Assembly: GCF_020520425.1 (NCBI RefSeq)
Contig: NC_079491.1
Location: 5,133,143 to 5,197,142, forward strand
Origin: Spinacia oleracea
Lineage: Eukaryota; Streptophyta; Magnoliopsida; Caryophyllales; Amaranthaceae
Length of the DNA: 64,000 nucleotides
Reading direction: 5' to 3'
Made by a program: the position numbers and the translations under genes. Positions 20,281-30,019 of the stretch are shown here, one piece after another (the first letter of the stretch is position 1; every line of letters begins with the position of its first letter). The notes beneath the pieces were generated by a model, which saw only the letters and a program-made list of their open reading frames with translations, was not told where the DNA came from and did not search any database.

Positions 20281-21093
20281 TAGGGTCACATTTTTCATTG
20301 GTTGGATCACATTTATCCTTGAATAAGGTAACTTATACTCCATATAGTTTAATCCTCGAATAAGGCCGATCACTTATAAGAGTTATATTTTTCACATTTT
20401 ACACACTAGGTTAGATATACAGCAAAATACCGTAGATTTGGCACACAAAAGTAACTTCTGCCCTTTCTTTGATCATAGGATTCATGCTGGTACGAAAAGA
20501 TTAATTAACTTCCGTATGCATGCATGTGAGGGAACCGGATAGTGCTAGAATCCTACTACGTAGTACTCCCTCCATTCCTTTTTGTTGTTCCCATTTCCTT
20601 TTTTGGCGTTTCTTTTTGTTGTTCCCCTACTGAATCTTTACTATTTTTGGCCATAGTTTTTTTACCAATTTACCCTAAGATTCCCCACTATTTACCAAAA
20701 ATACCCTAAGATTCTACCCTTTCCCACCCACTTTTACCCCACCCACCTTATTTAATTATTTAACCTAACCCCACCCCCCCTCCCTTTATAACCCGTTGCT
20801 ATCTCTTCTCACTCTCTCACCTCTTATTCTGATTTCTCTCTCACCCTTTCGGATCTCTCTCTCTCTCTTATTTTACTCTCTCTCTCTCTTAAAATCCCTC
20901 CCATGTTCTTGAGAAAACCCTAGGTTTTCCGCCTCTGTTCTGGGTTTTCCTCTCCAAATCTCACAAATCTGAAACGTTTTCGCCGAAAAACTTTCATAAA
21001 AATTACTCGGATTCATTTTCCGATCAGATCCCCTCTATTTTTGTCCCCTTTTTGATCCCTAATCGTCGCTGATCTTTGTTTTTCTGGTACGTA

Positions 21094-22279
21094 ATGGGTT
21101 CTTCTTTGTCTAGAACTCGAGGTGATTCTGGGGTGGGAACTTCTGGTCAAAGAATCCCCGATTCCAACTGTGATTGGGGATCCAAGTGCAACTGTCCCAA
21201 TAACGAGCATTCCTACTCCGCCGAATATAAAAACAATCTGTATTTGGCCCAAAAAGAAAATACGAGTACTCGAAACTATTTGGAAGAATGGTTTCGGAAG
21301 AGGGAAGTGGAGCCAGGAGAGGAGGTTGAGTCAAAATATGACGATCGGAAACCCACTCCCTCAGATCTGCGTTTTTTCGGTGAAGGAGATTCCGATGAGG
21401 TATTACTTTTGATTTTTTGCGATTTATTTAGGGTTATTGATGTCGGTTTTATTAAAATGGTTTGATGATTGTTTGCATGTCTAAAAAAGTGAGATTTGAT
21501 AAATGTTGGATTTATTTGGAGTATTGTTCATTAAACTCGGATTATTTATTGGATAAGTTGCTCTGATTTCCCATTGCATGTGTTAAAAATGCAGATCTGA
21601 TATTATTTCGAATTTGTTGGGAATTTTTTGGAGATTTGTTGGATTCAATCGGGCTTTTTATGTTATTTTTTGCTCTGTTTTCTCATTGCATGTTGTTAAA
21701 ATTGAGTTCTGATTTTATTTTGTGTTCTGCTTTTTCATTGCATGTTGTTAAAATTGAGTTCTGATTTTATTTGGAGATATTTGGAAATTATTTGAAGAAA
21801 ATCGGAATATTCATGTGTTTTGTTGATCTGTTTTCCCATTGCATGTGGTTAAAAATGGGATCTGGATGTATTTGGGATATTATTTGACATTTTTTGGGTA
21901 AAAATGGGATCTGGATGTATTCGGAAAATTAGTTGGATTTTAATGGAATTATTGTGTGGTTTGCTCTCATTTATCTCATTGCATGTGGTAACCATGGTGA
22001 TATGAAATTATTTGGAACTTTATTTTGAGTTGTTTGATTAAATCTGATTTTAATTCATGGTCCCCTGTTATTTTATGATGGCACTAATCATGTTGTTTGT
22101 CCCCTATTGATTGCAAGGAACCAAGTGGGTCTGATTCATTTGATCTGGTGTATGTTGGAGAGTGTGAAAATGAGAATGGTGATGCTGTTGGGTCTCCAGG
22201 GCAACTTTCATCTGGTTATCCCTCCTCAAAGAAAGTTGAAAAGGGAAAAAAATCGGCTTCAGCATCTGATGATGCTTAG
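21094..22279 (+). CDS. Second gene of the Mariner element, two exons
   Basis: Exon 1 (21094-21399) opens MGSSLSRTRGDSGVG and ends in GEGDSDE at a GT donor. Exon 2 (22118-22279) follows a TTGCAAG acceptor and reads EPSGSDSFDLVYVGE through to KKSASASDDA and a stop. Both join in phase 0, giving about 155 residues. The product is charged, acidic in the middle and lysine/serine-rich at the end, with three cysteines near residues 27-36. Upstream lies a CT-rich, 5'UTR-like stretch (20800-20990) containing AAAACCCTAGGTTTT. I do not recognise the protein. It is transcribed toward the transposase gene and may be a captured host fragment or an accessory factor. The 719-bp intron carries repeats of CATTGCATGTTGTTAAAA. 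Confidence 0.5.
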
Positions 22280-24132
22280 ATAAGTTTGTCTCCTTTCTCC
22301 CTTTTTTAATTTTATTGAATGCTGGCTAGCTGTGGAGTCATAAGGTGGATGCCAACAACTGTGATCTGTTGTTGGCCAGGGGTGTTGTTATTTGGATGAT
22401 GATGTTGTGATTAGTTGTATGGATGTTGATGTTAGATAATGATGTTATGATATTGATATTGATAATGATGATTGGATGATGGTGTTTCCATATGGTTATG
22501 AAATTTTGTGGAATGTTGTCTGTGTGATGAACATAATTTGATGGCTTAATGTCCCCTGTTTTATGGTATGTTTTGTGTATGATAAATATGATGCTTTGGT
22601 GAGTATGAGATTTGATCAGTATAACTATGTTTTGGATTAGTAAAGGCATGAAATGAATATAATTTGGGGATAGGGTTTGAGTTATTTCAGTCCTCTCAGT
22701 GTGGCCTTGTGTTGAATGCTTAATGTCCAAGCATGTCCCTTTAGGATACAGTAATGTCCCTTTATTTATTGTGATCGATGATGAGTCTTTTTAATGCTGA
22801 GGAACAAGTCTTACTAACCACAAATGCTCGTGCTGCCATTAGTATCAGTAATGATATTTCTCGGGCACTAAGTGTTTGTGGTTTGGAGTTGTTTTAATGA
22901 TGCTTGGGGACATTCTAAGATCAATATTAGGAGGTTTGTGATCTTCAATGATGTGATTGTTGATATTCTGAGATCTTTGTTTTGATAATTATCCTTTAAC
23001 TTCTTTTGTCCAACGGAGTGAATGTCATTTCACACAATGAAATGTGAATATCAATCATTCAATTGGGCAGAAGAACGTTAAAGATATGATAGTATTGAAA
23101 CTACTTGATCAATGATGTGTGTCAATATGTCTGAGAAATGAAACCCTGCATGTTAATGATCTGTTTAATGCTTCATGTCCCATGAATCAGTGGAGGTCTG
23201 TGATGAGTCTTTCATTTGATGAGGTTCAAACCCTATGTTTTGATCAGTTCATGGTGATCTGATGCATTGTTGATTGTTATGCTTGATCTGTGATGAGTCT
23301 TTCATTTGCTGAGACTCAAACCCAATGTTCCAATAACACTTGTGCACCATTAGCATCATTGATGCTCTTCCGGAGCTAAGTGTTAGGGGATAGGGTTTGT
23401 GTCAATGATGCTTGGGGACATTCTGAGATCTTATGTCATGTTAGACAGGAGAGGCAATTCATGTCTTGCAAAACATGTATAATGTGTTTCTGATATTCAA
23501 TGATGTTATTGTTGATATTCTGTGATGTATGTGTTGATAACCTAAGATATTTGATTCTAAACATGTCCTTCATCACCAATTACCAAAGGGAATACAGATC
23601 ATGTCACATCATTGATTGATCATGTATCCCCTTGTTTATAGTGTTGCCAATGCTGCCTTACCTCTTGTGCCTTGTTCTTTTTCTGCCAATGCTGCCTTGT
23701 TCTTGTTATGTACTTCTTCCTTGTTTATTGCCTTGCCTTGATTACTCTATATTGATGTGAATAAGAATGATGAAAAAAAACTTTACTAAACTTAAACATG
23801 AGATTCATTCATTGATGCTTCCAAAAGATATGCTTACAAAATGTTTTGCCTACATGTTATGCTTGCATTTAAGCTTACAAAAGTGACACATTGGTTTTAC
23901 TTGTCAATTTAAAAACATGTCCCCAAAACACAAAAAGTTATCTAATTGTTTTCACTTTGCTTCACTGGTTTGCTTTCCATTCATCATAGAGTTGCATGCA
24001 TTCATTAACTGCCCATATAGGTGCCTTGACTTGCTCTGGCAGTCTGCCTTCATCTTCTAAAATCTTCTTCTTGTTGTGTGGAAGTTGGTAATCATTGTTG
24101 CCTTTGTGTTTTAGAATCTCATTAGAAACAAA

Positions 24133-25608
24133 CTATAATGTCATCCACACATTAGACAATGTCTTAGGATGCAACTCATTAAAAGAATCATACACTGCTC
24201 CACTTAAGTCCTCCACAGTTTTAGGCATTTTCTTGTACATAAGTGATTGTATTGACCTGAAAAATCCCAAGTCCAAGATGTTGCAATCTGGACTGTTTGC
24301 TGGCTGTTGAGTCAACACAAAAGTGAACCCATCTTGTTTGTAGTGTAGTTGCCATTCAGGATCATTTTGCAATATATGTGCCTTTGCATTATCTTGAATG
24401 ATATAGATGACCTTTTCCCCTTCATGTGGTGGCCACTTAGCCTTGATTGCTGGAAGTAGCTTGTTGATCATCATTGCCCTTGTCTCTATTTGATTTACAG
24501 ACTTCACTGGCTTTGTTTCAATGGTCCCCTTGAGTCTGTTTTTTGATGTCCTCTTGGCTGCAATTGCATTTGTGAATGGAAATATGCCTATTTTACCATC
24601 AAATTCACATTCCCCATTTTCACCCCACCTTGGTCTGGCTACTGCTGCCATGAACATGAATTTTGGTATCTTGGTTCTTGAACTTGCACTTCTGTGTGGA
24701 TAGGGTTCATTGTTTGCAAGATAAACTCTCTGGTTTTTTTGAGTCAAATAAAACCACTTCTCATCAATATGAATGAAGTCATACATGCTGTAATATGTTG
24801 GTTCTTGTGGTATAGTGTAGTCCATTATCAGTCTGATTGCCCACCTTATCCTTGCCATTTTGCATGCTTCTGAAATGCCTGGATGTAAGGGACTTGAGTG
24901 TGGCTTTATAATTTTCCTCTTGATGAGCCTCCATACTGTTGTTGGTCCCAAATTCAGCATTCTTGCAAGATCTACGATGCATGTTCTGTCCCCCATGCCT
25001 ATTTGTGCAATTGAGTCATAGGAGACTTGAACCTTTTTCCTTCCACATCTGTGATATTGGCTTTGCACAATATATGAATTCATTGCTGCCTTATGTTTCT
25101 TTGCTTTGTCCCATATTTTGCCTATGGTTTTTCTGGTGTAATCATATTCTATGACTGCATCCCTTATTGCCCCATACAACAGAGTTTCTGAATCTGGAAT
25201 CTTTCTATTGAGCAGGAACACCAATATTTCTAGCCTCAATTCATTATTTATTCTTGGAGTCCTTGGCTTGTGATGATCTGTTGTGTGTGTTGCTGTTTGA
25301 TGATGATGAGGTGATGCATTTTCTAATGGTGGTGGAAAGTTCAAATCAAAAAGAAATGGTACCTCTTGAAAGTTGGTAGTTTGCTGCTGCCCTTCCCCTT
25401 CTACTTCTGGTACTTGCTGTACATATTCAGTGCTGTTTGGTACATCTTCATTAAACCCAATGTCCCCAAAATCAGCAGCAGTACTTTCAGAAGCTTGTAC
25501 CAAGTCAGCAGCATCATCACCTTTCTCCGAGTCAGAATCGGAGTTAATGCCGTCGCCTTCATCATCAGAAAAACCGAGGAAATCGTCTTCCTCTTGATCT
25601 GAAGCCAT
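24133..25608 (-). CDS. Mariner-like transposase (D,D39D)
   Basis: The 491-residue frame has an acidic N-terminus (residues 1-60) and a helix-turn-helix DNA-binding region (about 140-260, with LARMLNLGPTTVWRLIKRK). The catalytic triad comes next: HIDEKWF, then QDNAKAH, and then a third D 40 residues after the second, in QPANSPDCNILDLGFF. This is the plant D,D39D Mariner signature; the enzyme excises the element and inserts it at TA. The frame stops at TAG (24133-24135) just after NVWMTL. The same frame continues for 56 more codons to TGA at 23962, with family-like sequence (LPHNKKKILEDEGRLPEQV), and relatives usually have Q at that stop. So one C-to-T change has probably trimmed the C-terminus. 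It is read toward the plus-strand gene and has its own TATA box upstream. Confidence 0.85.
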   Translation of the reverse strand: MASDQEEDDFLGFSDDEGDGINSDSDSEKGDDAADLVQASESTAADFGDIGFNEDVPNSTEYVQQVPEVEGEGQQQTTNFQEVPFLFDLNFPPPLENASPHHHQTATHTTDHHKPRTPRINNELRLEILVFLLNRKIPDSETLLYGAIRDAVIEYDYTRKTIGKIWDKAKKHKAAMNSYIVQSQYHRCGRKKVQVSYDSIAQIGMGDRTCIVDLARMLNLGPTTVWRLIKRKIIKPHSSPLHPGISEACKMARIRWAIRLIMDYTIPQEPTYYSMYDFIHIDEKWFYLTQKNQRVYLANNEPYPHRSASSRTKIPKFMFMAAVARPRWGENGECEFDGKIGIFPFTNAIAAKRTSKNRLKGTIETKPVKSVNQIETRAMMINKLLPAIKAKWPPHEGEKVIYIIQDNAKAHILQNDPEWQLHYKQDGFTFVLTQQPANSPDCNILDLGFFRSIQSLMYKKMPKTVEDLSGAVYDSFNELHPKTLSNVWMTL

Positions 25609-25726
25609 TAAGTCCCCTGTTTTTTAGCTATTTAATGCTGAGTTGAGGAATAAATTTTGGTGTGTGTTTGTATTTATTGAACATGAGTTGGATCAGAATT
25701 TTGGGGTTTTGTGGGGAAAGTCACCC

Positions 25727-25734
25727 TATTTATA
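25727..25734 (-). promoter_or_regulatory. Probable TATA box of transposase gene
   Basis: TATAAATA on the minus strand lies about 120 bp upstream of the transposase start codon at 25608. The intervening sequence is a plausible 5'UTR without an earlier ATG in a strong context. Position and sequence fit a plant core promoter. Confidence 0.5.
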
Positions 25735-26336
25735 AAGGCATAACACTTTTTCAACCCCTCAAAATTTTGGAGGGAAAAACAAAGTCAATTTGTAATTGTT
25801 AGGGAAAATTTCGTGGAATTTTTGGAGGGAAAAGTGGGAGTCAGAATTTTGGGCAAAATTTCCACCCAAAAATACGTGACTCATTATACTGTGATTGGTC
25901 CATATTTTTTCAGTTGGGTCCCCCAGCCTATGTGACAGAAATTGTAACTCAATTTATTCAATACTTTAATAAATATCTACTTTTTCCCCAATTAATTTAA
26001 TACTTTCTCTCTCTTTACTTTATTCTTTTTCTTACACACAATCATTATTCTTACACCCAATCATTACCCATATCCCAATACAACCCAAGATTCAGTTTTC
26101 TTAAAATACCCCCAACATTCCTTATGGGTACAACAAAAAGGAATGGAGGGAGTATATGTCGAATTATCTACAGATAATTAAACAAAAGCTATATCCGAAA
26201 TATAAAACTACTTTTTTTAAGGTAAATATAAAAACTATCTTTTGTCAATCTTTATTTATTTATTTTTTTAAAAAAGTTCGAAATAATAAGACAATTAACC
26301 AAATACTAGTAGAATTAGATACATAATTTTGACAGC

Positions 26337-26344
26337 TATAAATA
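26337..26344 (+). promoter_or_regulatory. Probable TATA box of NAC gene
   Basis: TATAAATA lies 82-89 bp before the NAC start codon at 26426. Only about 185 bp separate it from the right end of the Mariner-like element, so most of the original upstream promoter was displaced by that insertion. Confidence 0.55.
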
Positions 26345-26689
26345 CAAGTGAGTGCAAGTACGTTATAATTTCACCGAAATTCAACAACGTACTTTTCTTT
26401 GCTTTAATTAATTTCAACCAAAACCATGGAACTGATCCAAAGCCCTAATCCCAATAATTATCCCACCATTGAAGCTGAACGTGAAGCATTCTACAAATCC
26501 CTTCCACCTGGCTTCAGATTCAGTCCCAATGATAGAGAACTCATTCTTTTCTATCTGATTCCCAAGATCAAAGGAGATGCTGTACCCTTGAATCTCATAC
26601 ACGAAGTTAATATCTACGATCATCATCCTCAACAATTTGCTGGTACGTATACATTATTTATTATTATTATTATTAATTCCGAGTATGCA

Positions 26690-28010
26690 TGTACGCATGA
26701 TACTTGAAATATTTATTCTTCTTTTCATATATTTGTGTTTAATTCTTGATTTTTAAACTTACTTTACTACGTACCTTGAATATTCCCTATTGGATTAGTT
26801 AATCCAATTTCAAATTCAGATTAACATTTATTTTATTTTATTAATTGGGCTGTTAATTTGATTTCAGTAATATAATGCATGTATGCATGATATATATCTT
26901 GAAATATTTATTCTTCTTTTCATATATTTGTGTTTAATTCTTGATTTTCTTGATTTGTAAACCTACTTAACTACGTACGTTGAATATTCCTTACTGGATT
27001 AGTTAATCCAACTTAAAATCCAGATTAACCGTAGAAATTGTTTTTTTAATTATTAATTAATTGGGTTGTTAATTTGATTGCAATATTATAATGTACGTAT
27101 GCATGATATATATCTTGAAATATTTATTCTTCTTTTCATATACTTGTGTTCAATTCTTGATTTTCTTGATTTTTTAAACTTACTTTACTACGTACCTTGA
27201 ATATTCCCTATTGGATTAGTTGATCCAATTTCAAATCCAGATTAACAGTAGGCATTTTTTTTTAATTATTAATTGGGTTGTTAATTTGATTGCAATATTA
27301 TAATGTACGTATGCATGATATATACACTACAAGAAATTGTACTATTAACGACGGGAAATCCCGTCGCGAAAGGCCAATAATTGTTGATTAACGACGGGAT
27401 TTCCTGTCGCGAACCCGTCATAAAAGGGGGCCGTCGTTAATAGAAAATCCCGTCGTAAACCCGTTATAAACCCGTCGTAAAAGACATTTGCGACGGTAAT
27501 TCCCGTCATTGTTTGGTTGTTAGCCCCGTCGCAAAAGGCTTTTGCGACGGGATTTTTAACCCGTCATAATTAAGTTGTCGTAAAAGATACAAATTCTTGT
27601 AGTGATATCTTGAAATATTTATCCTTCTTTTCATATACTTGTGTTCAATTCTTGATTTTCTTGATTTTTAAACTTACTTTACTACGTACCTTGAATATTC
27701 CTTACCGGATTAGTTGATCCAATTTAAAATCCAGATTAACCGTAGAAATTGTTTTTTATTTTATTAATTGGGTTGTTAATTTGTTGCAATAATATAATGT
27801 ACGTATGCATGATAATATCTTGAAAATTTATTCTTCTTTTCATATATTTGTGTTCAATTCTTGATTTTCTTGATTTATAAACCTACTTAAGTACGTACCT
27901 TGAATATTCCTTACCAGATTAGTTAATCCAATTTCAAATCCAAATTAACCCTAGACATTTTTTTATTTCATTAATTGGCTGGTTAAGTTAATTGAAATAA
28001 TATAATGTTG
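26690..28010 (+). repeat. Tandem array in NAC intron 1 (~5 x 200 bp)
   Basis: Five direct copies of a roughly 190-215-bp unit start near 26690, 26879, 27093, 27305 and 27803. Each contains ATGCATGATA, CTTGAAATATTTATTCTTC, CATATA.TTGTGTT.AATTC, TACTACGTACCTTGAATATT and ATTAATTGGGTTGTTAATTT. The fourth copy is split by the CACTA MITE at 27325-27604. A partial sixth copy lies in intron 2 around 28525-28568. Confidence 0.8.
27325..27604. mobile_element. CACTA MITE (280 bp), intact
   Basis: The ends are CACTACAAGAAATTGTA and AAATTCTTGTAGTG. They are flanked by the 3-bp duplication ATA (27322-27324 and 27605-27607), as expected for CACTA. The interior is a chain of short inverted motifs built on ACGACGGGAAATCCCGTCG and its variants. 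It inserted into the fourth unit of the tandem array in NAC intron 1. Confidence 0.9.
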
Positions 28011-28568
28011 ATATTGTAGAAAAATACGCAGCACAAGGGGCGAGAAAGTGGTATTTTTTCACACCAAGGGACAAAAAATACATGAATGGAGGTCGTCCGA
28101 ATCGAAAGGCCGGAGATGGATACTGGAAAGCCACCGGAGTTGATAAAAAAATAGTGGATGAGTCTGATATAATAATTGGTTATAAAAGGTCATTGGTGTA
28201 CTACGAAGGAAAACCTAAAAAGGGTCACAAGACGGATTGGATCATGTATGAATACGTTGTCAAGGATAATCCTTCAAGTACACTTCCAAACAATAACACT
28301 GGTATGAGGGTATGTATTATTTTCTCTACTCTAGCTCTTACTGCTTCTTTATATTTTCTAAATGCATTAATTAGAGGAACTTAATTAAGCCTAAACATTA
28401 CTTTAATTACATATGTTTATTGGCCTGATTTTATTTTAAATTCTAATAGTCAACCATATTGCTTTGAAAAATTACATTTTTTTTTATAATATTGTTCACA
28501 TAATAATGTTATTTCAAATCTAGACATTTTATTTTATTTTATTAATTGGGTTGTTAATTTGATTGCTA

Positions 28569-28839
28569 CTCTCTCCGTCCCAAAATTATAGTCCTAATTT
28601 CCAATTCGGGTGTCCCAAAATTATAGTCTTGTTTCTATTTTTGGCTATTAAGGTAATGGATTAAAAACGCAACAAAACAAAAACAAGTATTATATTCCAC
28701 TTCTCATTGTACTGTATTTCTCTTTCTCATGTGCTTTATTCAACTTTTTTATACAAATCAATCATTATTTGTACTTTATTCCACTTTTCCATGTACTATC
28801 ATCCATTTTTCTTAAAACCCGTGTATGAGACGGAGGGAG
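28569..28839. mobile_element. Stowaway MITE (271 bp) in NAC intron 2
   Basis: The inverted ends are CTCTCTCCGTCCC and GAGACGGAGGGAG with TA duplicated at 28567-28568 and 28840-28841. Internal sequence AAAATTATAGTC occurs twice near the left end. It lies within NAC intron 2, inside a partial copy of the intron 1 repeat. No coding capacity. Confidence 0.85.
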
Positions 28840-29041
28840 TATAATATAATGTTAATCACATATGTTAAGTTGATTGCAATAACAAAATGTTGATAATTTG
28901 ATATTGCTTGGAAAAATTACATTATGTGTTAACAAATTTATGAAATAGATAATATTTTTGTGTGAAAAAGTACGTTACCTTACTAACGATTATTTGTGTT
29001 TGATTTGCAATTAGCTGGATAACAATGTGCTATGCAGTATC

Positions 29042-29721
29042 TGTTTATGCCAAAATTCGTATGGGGGCGACTTTCGGCTAGGGTCGACACTAACTAAGCA
29101 GAGAATCAATGACACAAATAATGAGGCACGACACAGAGGAGTGTTGACGCGGAAAACCCAGGAATAAGGTAAAAAACCGCGGATAGCTATGAGGCTATCA
29201 ATCCACTAAGTACTCTATATGATTGTGTATGCTTTTTCTTCTGAGAATCGATAATTAAGATCTCAAATACAATAATGAATGATGAAACAGTTTATGACTT
29301 AAGAGTTTCGAGGCTTGAGTGAACGTGGCTTGCTTATCATTATCTTCGTCTTTTTATAGGGTATTCTCAACGGTCTAATCGGTTGAGAAAATCCCACAAA
29401 GATAGGAGAATCTTCATCACACGTCTCTTCAGCCTTCAACTGCTTCCGCGCTTCTCGCGTGAGTCTTGGACTCGTTCTTGCTAGCTTGACGGCGCTGCCT
29501 ATCATGGGCTTTAGGTCAACTTATCAGCCCGTTTCTCGAGGACGCGTCTTAGTTGCTTGTACTTTGTCGCCTGTCTTTCGTCGGCTGTACCTCGTTGTAT
29601 GATGCTACGTCGGACGTATCTCCCTGGAGCTGTGTTTACCTGCGACACAATACGACCTGGCTGACACGACACGACCAAACGTTAGAACGGTTATGTCGTT
29701 AGTCCAAAAAGTGGGATAACA
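29042..29721 (-). repeat. 3' LTR of the Tat-type element
   Basis: This is the 680-bp LTR at the downstream end of the element (minus-strand sense). It matches 38233-38912 base for base as far as I can see, at a constant offset of 9191. It ends in TGTT / AACA. A 68-codon frame inside both LTRs is not taken as a gene. Confidence 0.9.
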
Positions 29722-29738
29722 GTTTGCCCCCAATTGTG
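29722..29738 (-). promoter_or_regulatory. Polypurine tract
   Basis: On the minus strand ATTGGGGGCAAAC directly precedes the 3' LTR. A purine-rich run in this position primes plus-strand DNA synthesis in LTR retrotransposons. Confidence 0.55.
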
Positions 29739-30019
29739 AATTTGCGTAGTCACACAAAGCAAAAGAAACAATTCAAATTAAAAAACCGTCTTCAACTGCC
29801 TAGTTCGTGGGATAAAACCGTTCAAAATTCTAGAGTAATAAATACCAATTCACGACATGCAATAAAGTTCTTCACACCAAGTTTTTCAAAAAATTTCTAG
29901 ATCTGAAAGCAGGAGAGAGAAGAGGGAGAAAGCGAAGTCGATTTTCGCACTGAGTTTGTTCGATTTTCAGGTAAAATTTGCTTTCTTTTTCGATTTCCTT
30001 GTAGATTTTTGTAAGTGAG

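Larger units (their letters stand above)
20566..26152. mobile_element. Complete Mariner-like element (5.59 kb, Stowaway-type ends)
   Basis: The ends are inverted repeats of about 28 bp opening CTCCCTCCATTCCTTTTTGT, with one internal mismatch. The element is flanked by the TA duplication at 20564-20565 and 26153-26154. It holds a D,D39D transposase gene on the minus strand (start 25608) and a second spliced gene on the plus strand (21094-22279). The two genes converge on an AT-rich middle (22280-23960) that contains internal repeats, for example GTGATGAGTCTTTCATTTG near 23199 and 23288 and the recurring AATGTCCC. Plant Mariner elements of about 5 kb with such ends are thought to drive Stowaway MITEs. 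It lies 274 bp before the NAC start codon. Confidence 0.9.

Noticed and set aside
22338-22730. 130-codon minus-strand frame inside the Mariner element
   Set aside because: It is histidine/isoleucine-rich because of the GATGATGTT repeats; there is no domain and it lies between the two convergent genes.
29299-29505. 68-codon minus-strand frame inside each LTR
   Set aside because: It is present only because the LTR is duplicated; it matches no known LTR-encoded protein.
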